Positions 18,111-27,476 are shown, counted from the first letter of the stretch. The stretch: DNA of 64,000 bases from Candidatus Gastranaerophilales bacterium (GCA_944324845.1 CALUXX010000001.1:494978-558977); one strand, 5' to 3'. Notes: generated by a model from the letters alone, not told the origin. Made by a program: numbers and translations.

Positions 18111-18809
18111 CTACTTTTGGGAATTTCTATCAAAAAACGCTTGATATAAATCAGGACGCTTTGCTTTTGTTCTTTCTATTTGCTGCTCATAACGGTATTT
18201 ATTAATTTCCTTGTGATTTCCGTTTAATAAAACCTCAGGAACTAAATACCCCCTGTAATCCCTTGGCTTAGTGTATTGAGGATATTCTAACAAACCGTTT
18301 GAGAAGCTATCTTCTTCTGCTGATACAATTTTACCTAAAGTTCCTTCGATTTTACGACTAACAGCATCTATCAAACACAATGCAGGCAATTCTCCACCAG
18401 TCAAAACAAAATCGCCAATAGATATTTCTTTAGGTTTAATAATATCCCTTATTCGTTCATCAAAACCTTCATAATGCCCACATAACATAATAATTTGATT
18501 ATACTTGGCTAATGACAATACTAACTGCTCTGTTAAAGGCTCTCCTTGAGGTGTTAACATAACAGTAATCGAATTTTCTAACTTTTCAACAGCTTCATAA
18601 GCATCAACATAAGGCTGTGCCATTAATACCATTCCTGCACCGCCACCATAAGGCGTATCATCAACTTTTTTATGCTTATCTAATGTATAATCTCTTGGAT
18701 TTACAGTATTAAGGCTAAAGACATCACTTTCTTTAGCTCGTTTCATAATACTTACATCACAATAATTGGTAATAATCTCAGGGAAAAGAGTTAATACATC
18801 AAATCTCAT
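18111..18809 (-). CDS. trmD: tRNA (guanine-37-N1)-methyltransferase
   Basis: Methylates G37 of tRNAs reading CNN-type codons, preventing +1 frameshifts; uses SAM through a trefoil knot. 232 residues, usual length. Knot motifs MLCGHYEGFDERI and SIGDFVLTGGELPAL are exact, as is N-terminal DVLTLFPE. Its ATG overlaps the rimM stop by 4 bases. rpsP, which often accompanies rimM-trmD, is not adjacent here. Confidence 0.97.
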   Translation of the reverse strand: MRFDVLTLFPEIITNYCDVSIMKRAKESDVFSLNTVNPRDYTLDKHKKVDDTPYGGGAGMVLMAQPYVDAYEAVEKLENSITVMLTPQGEPLTEQLVLSLAKYNQIIMLCGHYEGFDERIRDIIKPKEISIGDFVLTGGELPALCLIDAVSRKIEGTLGKIVSAEEDSFSNGLLEYPQYTKPRDYRGYLVPEVLLNGNHKEINKYRYEQQIERTKAKRPDLYQAFFDRNSQK

Positions 18810-19321
18810 TCCAATAAACCTTCCAAATTATTGATTACTATTTTCTTTCCTTTTAAGTCAACAACAGGCACTATCGCCTTTACAAAAGGAATTAAACAAA
18901 CTTTCTTTGAATTAGTTTTGACAGATATCAAGTCACTTGCTCCATTATTTGAAACTCCGATAACAAAACCAAGTTTCTTCCCATTTTCATTATCAAAAAC
19001 ATTCAACCCGACAAGTTCATCAATCAAAAACTCATCCTCATCCAAACTATCACGAATTACATCTTCATCAACAAATAATAATTCACCTTTGTATGGCAAT
19101 AAATCGTTTATTGAATCAATTCCCTCAAATTTGGCAATCAAAATATTCTTGTTCTGTCTTAAAGATTCAATATATAAAGGTTTATATTCACCATTATTTT
19201 TTAAATACACAGTATCTAAAGACAATACAAAATCTTGCTGTGTCTTTGAACAGCCAATCTTAGCTTCACCTTTTATTCCATGAAAGTTTAATATTTTCCC
19301 AACAGAAACATATTTAACCAT
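18806..19321 (-). CDS. rimM: Ribosome maturation factor RimM
   Basis: Helps assemble the 30S head around S19. 171 residues in two domains: N-terminal beta-barrel (VGKILNFHGIKGEAKI; about 1-90) and C-terminal PRC-like barrel (LIDELVGLNVFDNENGKKLGF onward). Lies between trmD (4-base overlap) and the zinc-ribbon protein (2-base gap). Confidence 0.93.
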   Translation of the reverse strand: MVKYVSVGKILNFHGIKGEAKIGCSKTQQDFVLSLDTVYLKNNGEYKPLYIESLRQNKNILIAKFEGIDSINDLLPYKGELLFVDEDVIRDSLDEDEFLIDELVGLNVFDNENGKKLGFVIGVSNNGASDLISVKTNSKKVCLIPFVKAIVPVVDLKGKKIVINNLEGLLE

Positions 19322-19323
19322 AA

Positions 19324-20382
19324 TTACTCTTCCACAGAGGTTTCAGCTTTTGGTTTTCTTCCTCTTTTCTTCTTTGGAGCTTCAACTTCAGCTGCTGGCT
19401 CTTCATTAACCTCAGGTACAGCCGCCGGAACTTCTTCAGCCTTTTTAGCTTCTAATTTTGCTTGATGTTCCTTTTTAAATTCTTCAGGAGCATCTTCTCT
19501 TTCTTGATTCCAACGTTCCAAGCCCATTTGAGAACGTACTAAACCAATACCAACGTGAACTCTCCATTCATCCATTTTTAATTGTGCCGCAATAATCTTG
19601 TGACAACCAATCGGAGGTAATGGTAATAATGGTTCATAAAGCATCTTAATAGCGTTTAATTGATCTGGAGTAATCGCTAATTTACGTTTAGGGAACGGCA
19701 ATTTCGGCAACATCATCTTTTGTCTTACTAAATTAATTCCGAAAAATACCTTTCTTGGTTCCAAACCAATTTTTTCACCAATAACTTCGTGTGCATCAGG
19801 ATTAGGAAGCGGTAGCATTAGTTTATATAACAATTCTATTTGTTCTAATTGTTCTCTGCTTACCAACAACTGTTTAGGTGCAGCATTTCTGTTATTAGGA
19901 CGTCTGTTATTAAATCTGTTATTTTGAGGCTTTCTTTGTGGTCGATTATTGTATCCACCTTGTCTGTTATATCCACCTCTGTTATACCCGCCTTGACGAT
20001 TATTATCTCTGCTATATCCGCCTTGGTTGTTATAACGGTTGTTATTATATCCGCCTCTGTTATATCCGCCTTGACGGTTATTATCTCTATTATATCCGCC
20101 TTGGTTGTTATATTGTCTTTGCGGACGATTATAATTTGGTTGGTTTTCTCTACCACCACTTGAATAACTGCTATAGAACTGCGGATTATTCTCTGTAGAA
20201 TAACTGCGAACAGGTTGTTCTTGAGCTGCTCCTGCAGAAGTTTCTTCCCCAGTTGAAGATTGTGGAGCAGGGGCATTCAACATCATTTTCTTATCCGGGT
20301 ATAAACATTCCGGGCAAATAACTCTTTTTGGATTTTTTGTTTCAAACTCACGACCGCACTTAATGCACTTGTTTACATACAT
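19324..20382 (-). CDS. Zinc-ribbon, GGYNR-rich protein with a duplicated ~60-residue domain; putative RNA-binding
   Basis: 352 residues, family not recognised. Order: zinc ribbon with Cys6-X2-Cys9 and Cys23-X2-Cys26; disordered linker; GGYNR/NNRQ-rich stretch (about 80-168) like RGG/YGG RNA-binding tracts; two related units, 172-234 and 235-297, sharing QLxxIxxLYxxxLPLP...H.xI....(L/I).....V..GI.LVR..M; an Ala/Glu tail; and a basic KKKRGRKPK AT-hook-like end. It is the first gene of the rimM-trmD operon, so a role in ribosome assembly, tRNA modification or translation is a reasonable inference. Confidence 0.8.
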   Translation of the reverse strand: MYVNKCIKCGREFETKNPKRVICPECLYPDKKMMLNAPAPQSSTGEETSAGAAQEQPVRSYSTENNPQFYSSYSSGGRENQPNYNRPQRQYNNQGGYNRDNNRQGGYNRGGYNNNRYNNQGGYSRDNNRQGGYNRGGYNRQGGYNNRPQRKPQNNRFNNRRPNNRNAAPKQLLVSREQLEQIELLYKLMLPLPNPDAHEVIGEKIGLEPRKVFFGINLVRQKMMLPKLPFPKRKLAITPDQLNAIKMLYEPLLPLPPIGCHKIIAAQLKMDEWRVHVGIGLVRSQMGLERWNQEREDAPEEFKKEHQAKLEAKKAEEVPAAVPEVNEEPAAEVEAPKKKRGRKPKAETSVEE

Positions 20383-20538
20383 AATAAAAGCCTCTTAATT
20401 AAAAATAAAAAAATAATACATCCAATAAAATTAAATCTAAGGTAACATCCTCTCAATATAAATCGATTTCAAATAAAAAATATAATCTATGTTCACATTT
20501 TAACATATAAATTTAATCTTTGCAAGTCCTACAATAAA

Positions 20539-20976
20539 TTATTTTTCAACCATGAAGGTAACAGGACCATCATTAATCAGCTCAACGTCCATCATAGCAG
20601 CGAATTTACCTGTTTGACACTCAACATTTGCTGATTTTATTTGAGTAACGAAATATTCATAAAGTTCATTAGCAATTTCAGGCGGTGCTGATTTATCAAA
20701 ACTTGGGCGAGTACCTTTTTTGCAATCTCCGCAAAGAGTGAATTGAGAAACTACAAGCATTTCACCATTTACATCAAGCAAAGATTTATTCATTTTGCCG
20801 TTTTCATCTTCAAATATTCGCAATTTCAATAATTTTTCTGCCAATAACTGGGCATTTATCTTCTCATCACCTTTAACTACGCCAAGCAAAACAAGCAAGC
20901 CGTGATTAATTTTAGAATACAACTTACCGTCTATTGTAACTGAAGCTCTTTTCACTCGTTGAATTAAGGCTTTCAT
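20539..20976 (-). CDS. dtd: D-aminoacyl-tRNA deacylase
   Basis: Removes D-amino acids (and glycine from tRNA-Ala) from charged tRNA. 145 residues, full length. N-terminal MKALIQRVKRASV, active-site SQFTL with downstream GTRPSF, and the cross-subunit Gly-Pro motif as NDGPVTF near the C terminus. Its start codon shares one base with the thyX stop (TAATG), so the two are coupled. Confidence 0.96.
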   Translation of the reverse strand: MKALIQRVKRASVTIDGKLYSKINHGLLVLLGVVKGDEKINAQLLAEKLLKLRIFEDENGKMNKSLLDVNGEMLVVSQFTLCGDCKKGTRPSFDKSAPPEIANELYEYFVTQIKSANVECQTGKFAAMMDVELINDGPVTFMVEK

Positions 20977-21695
20977 TAAGCCTCCTGTTTTTGAGCAAAT
21001 AATTCTTCTTTTGTTATTTTACGACCACAAGATTTGTCCTCATCACAAAATCCAAGACGTTCACATTTTGGAACAAGGTATTCTTTTAGCCAAGGTTCTT
21101 CTGCCACAAGTGCATCACACATACCTTTTACCAACATTCTAATTTCATATTGAGCTCTTGTACAAAGCCTTAAATTAGCTAAGTGAATCATTTCTCGAAG
21201 ATTTAAACTGGCAACAAGTGAACTTGCCGCTGCATTTGGCATTACAAAACGAGCATCTTCGGCAGGAATTCCTGCTTCTACAAATTCTTGGTACTGGTCA
21301 GAAATTTGTCCCATAAAGTTTATAAACTTTTCCCTCAACTCAGGATTTTTGTCTATTGTTGGAGGAATTATATAATCAAATTGACCTTTTTCCTTTACAT
21401 ATCGCTGTGATTTTTGAGAAAATGACATATGACGATGTCTTACTAATTGATGAGTACAAGCTCTTGATACATTTGATATTGCAAAACTCACTTGAATATG
21501 CTCTATTGTTGAATAATGACCTGAACCTATAACTCTTTTTATAAGTTTCAACATCTTTTCTTCATCAACAGCACCTTCATATATATTTATAGGATAATCT
21601 GCACTATAACAAGTTCTGCAAGCCGTATATATTGTTTTTAACATATTTTCAGGCTTAGATATCAAATTCACAACAGGTTTATTATTTCCATCCAC
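20976..21695 (-). CDS. thyX: Flavin-dependent thymidylate synthase
   Basis: Makes dTMP from dUMP with methylene-tetrahydrofolate and FAD/NADPH. 239 residues. ThyX motif RHRHMSFSQKSQRY at 86-99 fits RHR-X2-S-X7-S-type consensus (the usual Asn position is Ser93). The dUMP-binding RxxxxxE-like helix lies around REMIHLANLRLCTRAQYEIR. It opens the thyX-dtd operon. Confidence 0.96.
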   Translation of the reverse strand: MDGNNKPVVNLISKPENMLKTIYTACRTCYSADYPINIYEGAVDEEKMLKLIKRVIGSGHYSTIEHIQVSFAISNVSRACTHQLVRHRHMSFSQKSQRYVKEKGQFDYIIPPTIDKNPELREKFINFMGQISDQYQEFVEAGIPAEDARFVMPNAAASSLVASLNLREMIHLANLRLCTRAQYEIRMLVKGMCDALVAEEPWLKEYLVPKCERLGFCDEDKSCGRKITKEELFAQKQEA

Positions 21696-21740
21696 AGCAA
21701 TACTCCTTCTCTTGTTAGAATAATAACGGAAATATAAATT

Positions 21741-21778
21741 TAAGTCAAAACTATGTATATTAATACATAATTTTGACT
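21741..21778 (-). terminator. Hairpin terminator after the 622-residue gene
   Basis: 17-base arms (21741-21757 with 21762-21778), one mismatch, four-base loop. It is AT-rich, so a weaker terminator, placed 15 bases past the stop at 21793. Confidence 0.7.
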
Positions 21779-21792
21779 TTTTGTAATATTTT

Positions 21793-23661
21793 CTACTTAT
21801 CGGACACTCCTAATTTTGCCAAGTTTTCAAGAAATTCAGGATATGAAATCTTATTTGCGCATAAATTTTCTAATTCATTTAAGAATACACAATCATCAGA
21901 TTTTATAGGAGTTTCAGAAGTCGCAAACTTTATGATTTCTCTAAATATAGCACTATCTATAAAAGATTGATGCTCCATATAAGCATTATTATCTTTTGTT
22001 GCAGATTCAAATCTTTTAATAAATTTTGCAAATTCATCCAAATTTCTATCTGCAGCTTTGAAAATTGATTTTTTAGAGAAGTTACTATACCTTATTAATT
22101 TTTCCAGTGCTGAAATATAACTAGAATCTCCTTGTTGAGCATGCTGACAAACCTTATCAATTAATGCTGCTTCTTTTTCTCCAAAGGAACCAGTTTCACC
22201 ATATAATCGTTTGCACAATTTAACTAAAGCTTCTACATTTTCTTTACCCAATACTTTTGTATCGGTACATTTATCTATGATTGGATTGAAGAAATTCAAT
22301 TTTCTATTAGTAGATTTTAATATTGAATCCATAACATCTAAGGCATAAGAAGAAGTTTCTATTGTAACATTTCGATCTTGAAGTTTCTTTGCTGTATCAA
22401 GCATTACGCAATTATTTAATAAATCATCAGAATCTTGTCTGTTTTTAGCAAGTTCTGCACGTAAAAGTTTAGAAATTGTAGTTTTTTGAGTATTACGAGT
22501 TGTTGGATATTGCTTTTCATAATTACTTTCAATCTCTGAAATTTCTTTACTTCTTTTTACTACATCATCTATATTTAAATACACATACTTTGCAGTTTTT
22601 CTATCATCTTTTAGCATTGCTCTCGCAGCTTCAAAATAATCTTCATCAAGTTGACTATTATGTTTCATTTTATTCAATATTTCAGCTTCGAGTTTTCCCC
22701 AAGGGGTTTCAATAGGACAAATTCCTGATGGTTTTTGAGGCATATAAGAATATGTACTTGTTTTCCTTTCAGGAATACCAAGTGCGCTTTTACGTCTTAA
22801 TAAGGTTACTATTTCGCACATATTTTTATTTACAGTTGGCAAACCTGATTCACTTGTTTTACATTCATTTAAGATATTACGAGCAAGTTCAGAGTCTGCA
22901 AAATATTTTTTTACAAAAATGTCATAATATAAAGCTGCTGATTTATCAAAAAATTCTCTACCGTTTACAGATTTTATCACAGCAACAGGTCTTTCATTCG
23001 GATGCTTTGTCAAGAAATTAAACAAATCTACATCCGGAGAATCTGCTTTTCCTTCAGCACCTTTTAAAATGGACTTGGATATCAATTTTGGAATTTCATT
23101 TGTTGGAACACCCATTTCCCAAGCATTAACAGCCGTTTTCGCATAAGATCGAATTGTATCAAAATTTACATCCATATGTCTTGGGAATGACGATGGAACT
23201 ATATCTTCCGTAAAATCTATAAGTTTTAACGCAACTTTATCATCATAAGTTATATCAGTGTCAGGATAAAAAGCATTTGATAGGCGATAATTATATTGAG
23301 AATGCATACGATTTGAAATATTATCAGCCAGTGAAACATCATCCGAACTATAAGGCTCCATTTTATATCGTCTTGATTCATGCCCTACTTGATATAACTC
23401 GCTATCCCGCCAAAAATCTACTTCAGGTTGAGGTTGTTCAAAAGACATTCTTTCAAAACAATCCTCATATTCTGTTGGTTGTGTATATTTTGAATGAATA
23501 TTATATGGGGAATATGAAACTATTCTATCATCTAAATCTCTTACAGGTTCTAATTTTCCAACCTTTGATAATGATAAATTTTGACGTGGAATCTCTACTA
23601 AATATTTTTTATTTGCAGCTTCCAAAAATGTTTTGATATAGGGACAATGCACAATTTTCAT
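21793..23661 (-). CDS. Large uncharacterised cytoplasmic protein
   Basis: 622 residues, no signal peptide, membrane helix or catalytic motif that I recognise. The N-terminal 110 residues are polar and rich in Tyr, Ser and Asp (likely disordered); the rest is mainly alpha-helical with many Lys/Glu and Asn, including a cluster of helices at 480-622. The lineage of this window has many such proteins, some suspected as surface or effector proteins, but nothing here proves that. It stands alone between thyX and the metallophosphatase, with its own terminator. Confidence 0.7.
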   Translation of the reverse strand: MKIVHCPYIKTFLEAANKKYLVEIPRQNLSLSKVGKLEPVRDLDDRIVSYSPYNIHSKYTQPTEYEDCFERMSFEQPQPEVDFWRDSELYQVGHESRRYKMEPYSSDDVSLADNISNRMHSQYNYRLSNAFYPDTDITYDDKVALKLIDFTEDIVPSSFPRHMDVNFDTIRSYAKTAVNAWEMGVPTNEIPKLISKSILKGAEGKADSPDVDLFNFLTKHPNERPVAVIKSVNGREFFDKSAALYYDIFVKKYFADSELARNILNECKTSESGLPTVNKNMCEIVTLLRRKSALGIPERKTSTYSYMPQKPSGICPIETPWGKLEAEILNKMKHNSQLDEDYFEAARAMLKDDRKTAKYVYLNIDDVVKRSKEISEIESNYEKQYPTTRNTQKTTISKLLRAELAKNRQDSDDLLNNCVMLDTAKKLQDRNVTIETSSYALDVMDSILKSTNRKLNFFNPIIDKCTDTKVLGKENVEALVKLCKRLYGETGSFGEKEAALIDKVCQHAQQGDSSYISALEKLIRYSNFSKKSIFKAADRNLDEFAKFIKRFESATKDNNAYMEHQSFIDSAIFREIIKFATSETPIKSDDCVFLNELENLCANKISYPEFLENLAKLGVSDK

Positions 23662-23764
23662 ATAATAAACCTACCTTACTTCTTTTTTCATTGTATTTGC
23701 TGTAAAAACGATAAATTAGGTTTATTGCTATTTTATAAAAACAAAATTTACATATATTAATAAA

Positions 23765-24394
23765 TTAATCAGAATTTACAAAATATTCTTCACCATTTTC
23801 TATAACAAGAGCTGTTAATGGGGCATTTTTATATTTACCACAACCAGTATCTATACAAATTTTATCATCCCAGACTTGCGGTTGGTCAAATTCCGTATGC
23901 CCAAATATTATCTTATATTCCAACTTGTGCTTGTGATTATAAAATGCTTGTCTTATATAAACCATATCAACTTCATCTTGTTCTTCCAATGGCACACCTA
24001 TTCGTATTCCGGCATGAATGAACAAGTATTTTCCTATTATATGGTAATACTTTAAGCTATTAAAAAATTCACCATGAATTTTCATTATATTTTCAAAAGT
24101 ACCATAACTTTCAACTGTGCTATCACCACCATAATTCCAAAACAGATAATGATAATAGCTATCCGAATTTGCATGCATCATTGCATATTCATGAGAACCT
24201 TTTAAATAAACACAGTTACAATAATTCTGCAAATCAATAATTCTATCAACAACTTCTTTAGATTTTTTACCCCTGTCTATATAATCACCACAAAAAACAA
24301 TAGTATCTGATTTTTCCGGGGTGATTTTATCTATTACTGAATTAAGTTTATCTAATTCGCCATGAATATCTGATATTGCAATTATTCTACTCAT
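23765..24394 (-). CDS. Metallophosphatase (PP1/PP2A or ApaH-like calcineurin superfamily)
   Basis: 209 residues with the superfamily blocks: SDIHG (Asp9, His11), GDYIDRG (36-42), GSHE at 66-69, HAGIR and GHTEF. The bridging-metal ligand Asn in GNHE is Ser67, an unusual change. Size and GDYIDRG resemble bacterial serine/threonine phosphatases and diadenosine tetraphosphatase-like enzymes; which substrate is hydrolysed cannot be told. It lies 8 bases downstream of the SIS gene on the same strand, so is probably cotranscribed. Confidence 0.88.
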   Translation of the reverse strand: MSRIIAISDIHGELDKLNSVIDKITPEKSDTIVFCGDYIDRGKKSKEVVDRIIDLQNYCNCVYLKGSHEYAMMHANSDSYYHYLFWNYGGDSTVESYGTFENIMKIHGEFFNSLKYYHIIGKYLFIHAGIRIGVPLEEQDEVDMVYIRQAFYNHKHKLEYKIIFGHTEFDQPQVWDDKICIDTGCGKYKNAPLTALVIENGEEYFVNSD

Positions 24395-24402
24395 AATAAA
24401 TT

Positions 24403-25473
24403 CTATTTTACTACCTTATTTAAACCGTGAGGTTTATCAACGTTACGATGAAGTCTTAATGCTGTTTCCAATGCCAATAACTGTATTATAACCGCAATTC
24501 CAAAAGTTTTTACTAATGGTTTGTCGCATTCAATATTTATATTAAACGTTGATCTTACCTGACTTGTTCTGTTTCCTATTACACAAATCGGAGGGTTATA
24601 ATTCGTTTTGATATTTTCAAGATTTTTTATCGCTGTATAACTTATATTATCATTCAAAATATAAATTAACATTGTCTTTTTATTATTTAATACTGCCAAA
24701 TGACCATGCATATATTCACCCAAAATTGCTGAAGCCGCATTAACATAAGATGTTTCTTTTATCTTTAAAGAAGCTTCTTTTGCCAATGAATATGACTGAC
24801 CGTCTGCAGTTACAATAATATTTTTTGTTTTAGAAATAAATCTTGCTAAATGTTTTATATGCGGTTGTTTTTTATAGGCAAGTTCTACACAACCTGGAAT
24901 ATTTTTTAAATCAGTAACATAATTATAAATATCAATTCCCTTATCTTGTGCAAATTTTAACGCTAAAAGAGTTGAGCACAAAAGCTGTGAAGTAAATGAT
25001 TTTGTAGCTGCAATACTCCTTTCTTCACCTGCTAAACAGGCAACTTGATAATCTGAAGCATTCCATATTGTTGAATTTTCTTTGTTTGTTATACAAAGTG
25101 TGTTAACTCCAAATTCTTTGGCTTTTTCTAATGCACTATTTGTATCCGTAGTTTCTCCTGACTGAGTTATAAATATATATAAAATTCCGTCCTCATGTCC
25201 TATTGTTTCTTTTAGCAAAAATTCACTTGAATATATCGTTGATGCTTCAATTTTTGCAATAGATGCAAACAGCTCCGCTGCATATCTTGCACAATTATAC
25301 GAAGAACCGCTTGCTACTATAATTATTCGATTTATTCCTGTTGGAGTTTCTATATTTATCTTGTAATCCTTTGTAATATAAGCGTCCAATATTCCCTGAA
25401 GAATTTTTGACTGTTCAAATATTTCAGATTCCATATAACTCTTTTTTCTTTTTGCAAATAATCCAAACATCAT
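24403..25473 (-). CDS. Tandem SIS-domain sugar isomerase (GlmS isomerase-like, lacks glutaminase domain)
   Basis: 356 residues, two SIS domains. YMESEIFEQSKIL at the start mirrors the opening of the GlmS isomerase half; ASGSSYNCARYAAEL is the sugar-phosphate loop, SQSGETTDT the phosphate-binding Ser/Thr loop. The second SIS domain begins near 195, and the C-terminal KPHGLNKVVK resembles the GlmS C-tail with its catalytic Lys. Without the N-terminal glutaminase it must use ammonia, act on another keto/aldo sugar phosphate (AgaS- or FrlB-like), or be regulatory. Confidence 0.85.
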   Translation of the reverse strand: MMFGLFAKRKKSYMESEIFEQSKILQGILDAYITKDYKINIETPTGINRIIIVASGSSYNCARYAAELFASIAKIEASTIYSSEFLLKETIGHEDGILYIFITQSGETTDTNSALEKAKEFGVNTLCITNKENSTIWNASDYQVACLAGEERSIAATKSFTSQLLCSTLLALKFAQDKGIDIYNYVTDLKNIPGCVELAYKKQPHIKHLARFISKTKNIIVTADGQSYSLAKEASLKIKETSYVNAASAILGEYMHGHLAVLNNKKTMLIYILNDNISYTAIKNLENIKTNYNPPICVIGNRTSQVRSTFNINIECDKPLVKTFGIAVIIQLLALETALRLHRNVDKPHGLNKVVK

Positions 25474-25495
25474 CTTTCCTTATCAAAAGATAAGA

Positions 25496-25516
25496 GGTCA
25501 TAGTTACCCTACGACC
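25496..25516 (-). terminator. Hairpin after gatB
   Basis: GGTCATAG (25496-25503) with CTACGACC (25509-25516), extended by flanking AGG/CCT pairs, five-base loop. No strong U-run, so it may slow rather than fully stop transcription into the SIS gene. Confidence 0.6.
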
Positions 25517-25528
25517 CCTTATTAGTGC

Positions 25529-26974
25529 CTAACCTATAATTTCTTTAATTAAATCATTTACTGTTTTAGGATTTGCTCTACCCTTTGTTTCCTTCATTAC
25601 TTGACCTACAAAGAATCCTAACAGATTTGTTTTACCGTTTTTGTATGCTTCAACTTGATTAGGGTTAGCATCAATTACCTTTTGTACAATTTCTTTTATT
25701 GCACCTTCATCTGTGATTTGGCTCAATCCTTTTTTCTCAACAATCACTGATGCTTTTGTACCTTCTTCCATCATTTCGATAAGAATTTGTTTACCTATAT
25801 TATTAGAAATTGTTCCCTTTTCAATCAATGAAATTAGTTCGGCAAGATTTTCCGGAGTTAATTTTGTTTCGGTAATTTCTATATGATTTTCTTTTAAGTA
25901 TGCTGCAATTTCACCCATCATAAAGTTAACAGCAATTTTTGGATTTGCACCAAGCTCAAGAACTTTATCAAAGAACAATGCAAGACCCATTTGTTCTACA
26001 ATTACACTTGCATCATATTCGCTTAATCCTAAACCTTGATATCTTTCTCTCTTTTGAGATGGCAATTCAGGCATTTTATCTTTTATAGATTGAACCCATT
26101 CTCTTGAAATTTCTAAAGGCATTAAATCCGGTTCAGGGAAGTATCTGTAATCATGAGCATCTTCTTTTCCTCTCATGGAACGAGTTTCACGAGAATTATC
26201 GTCCCATAATCTTGTTTCCTGAACTACTTGACCGCCTTCTTCCACAATATCAATTTGTCTGTCTATTTCGTATTCAATAGCTCTTTGAAGCGCTGAAAAT
26301 GAGTTTACGTTCTTAATTTCTGCTCTTGTTCCGAATTCTTTTGAACCTTTTGGCATAATAGAAATATTTGCATCACATCTCATTGATCCTTCTTCTAAGT
26401 TACCATCGCAAACTCCAATGTATCTTACAATATTTCTTAATTCTTCCATATAGTTTCTTGCTTCTTCTGAACTTCTCATATCAGGTTCTGATACGATTTC
26501 AAGAAGCGGTGTTCCTGCTCTGTTTAAATCTACAAGAGAATAACTTGAACCTGCTAAACCATCAGCTCCGGCATGAACTAATTTTCCTGCATCTTCTTCT
26601 AAGTGAGCTCTTGTTATACCAATTCTTTTTCCTTTAATATCTAAATAACCGTTTACACAAATAGGTTCATCATATTGTGAAATCTGATAACCTTTCGGAA
26701 GATCTGGATAAAAGTATTGTTTTCTGTCAAATTTGCATCTTGCAGGAATTTCACAATTAAGTGCTAAACCTGTCAAAATCCCCATATTTACAACTTCTTT
26801 GTTTAATACAGGCAATACACCCGGCATTCCAAGTGTAATTTCACTTGTTAAACTGTTTGGTTCTTGCCCAAATTCATTCTTATCAGGGGCAAAAATCTTT
26901 GATTTTGTCTTTAACTGTGCGTGAACTTCAAGCCCGATTACAACCTCGTACTTATCTCTTAATTCTTTATCCAT
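25529..26974 (-). CDS. gatB: Aspartyl/glutamyl-tRNA(Asn/Gln) amidotransferase subunit B
   Basis: Kinase/amidotransferase subunit of GatCAB, which converts Glu-tRNA-Gln to Gln-tRNA-Gln. 481 residues. VIGLEVHAQLKTKSKIF, FDRKQYFYPDLPKGYQISQ and the C-terminal GatB/YqeY helical domain ending in NPKTVNDLIKEII are family hallmarks. gatA and gatC are not adjacent. With gltX in the window, this supports transamidation as the Gln-tRNA source. Confidence 0.97.
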   Translation of the reverse strand: MDKELRDKYEVVIGLEVHAQLKTKSKIFAPDKNEFGQEPNSLTSEITLGMPGVLPVLNKEVVNMGILTGLALNCEIPARCKFDRKQYFYPDLPKGYQISQYDEPICVNGYLDIKGKRIGITRAHLEEDAGKLVHAGADGLAGSSYSLVDLNRAGTPLLEIVSEPDMRSSEEARNYMEELRNIVRYIGVCDGNLEEGSMRCDANISIMPKGSKEFGTRAEIKNVNSFSALQRAIEYEIDRQIDIVEEGGQVVQETRLWDDNSRETRSMRGKEDAHDYRYFPEPDLMPLEISREWVQSIKDKMPELPSQKRERYQGLGLSEYDASVIVEQMGLALFFDKVLELGANPKIAVNFMMGEIAAYLKENHIEITETKLTPENLAELISLIEKGTISNNIGKQILIEMMEEGTKASVIVEKKGLSQITDEGAIKEIVQKVIDANPNQVEAYKNGKTNLLGFFVGQVMKETKGRANPKTVNDLIKEIIG

Positions 26975-27158
26975 AACTTTAATATCTCCTTATTTGTCTT
27001 TATTTTATCACAAATATATAAAAATTATTTGTTAAAAATTTCTACGAAACATTATAGTTACATATAGTAAATTTTTGTAACAATTTCAGAGTTTTGTAAC
27101 AAAAAGTTAATAAAAAATACGTTTATATATATAAGGGAAAATATAAGGAATTGGAACA

Positions 27159-27425
27159 ATGAGTTTCGATGCAAACATAGGCAGACCGCAGCCGGTTATC
27201 AAACCAGCAGCCAACATGAATAATGATGGCGGAAGCGGAGGCAATACCGGTTATATGATGCGTGGTCGGAAGAAAAAAAATGAAAATGAAAACAAAAGCG
27301 TTTTTGATGCACCAATAGGTATTGATTATTTCGATTCTATCAACGGAATTTCAAAAAGCAAAACAAATGCTGACATTTATGAAGGCTCTTGGTTTGACAA
27401 ATTAGTTGACAGATTCATTAAATAA
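27159..27425 (+). CDS. Small basic glycine/asparagine-rich protein
   Basis: 88 residues, family not recognised. N-terminal half is Gly/Asn rich (NNDGGSGGNTGYMMRGRKKK), followed by the more ordered DAPIGIDYFDSINGISK and an amphipathic C-terminal helix SWFDKLVDRFIK. SD taaggaattgg precedes the ATG, and a clear terminator follows, which argues for a real gene. It is divergent from gatB. Confidence 0.65.
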   Translation: MSFDANIGRPQPVIKPAANMNNDGGSGGNTGYMMRGRKKKNENENKSVFDAPIGIDYFDSINGISKSKTNADIYEGSWFDKLVDRFIK

Positions 27426-27435
27426 AAAGTTCACT

Positions 27436-27474
27436 AAAAAAACGGGTACCTACTACTAAGGTATCCGTTTTTTT
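27436..27474. terminator. Intrinsic terminator between convergent genes
   Basis: 15-bp stem (27436-27450 with 27460-27474), one G-U pair, A-run and T8 at the ends. It serves the 88-residue gene and the GNAT-like gene ending at 27477. Confidence 0.9.
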
Positions 27475-27476
27475 TA

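Noticed and set aside
19849..20276. Three ORFs opposite or offset from the GGYNR tract
   Set aside because: Out-of-frame readings of a low-complexity repeat; repeated VISALTVI-type strings reflect the repeat only.
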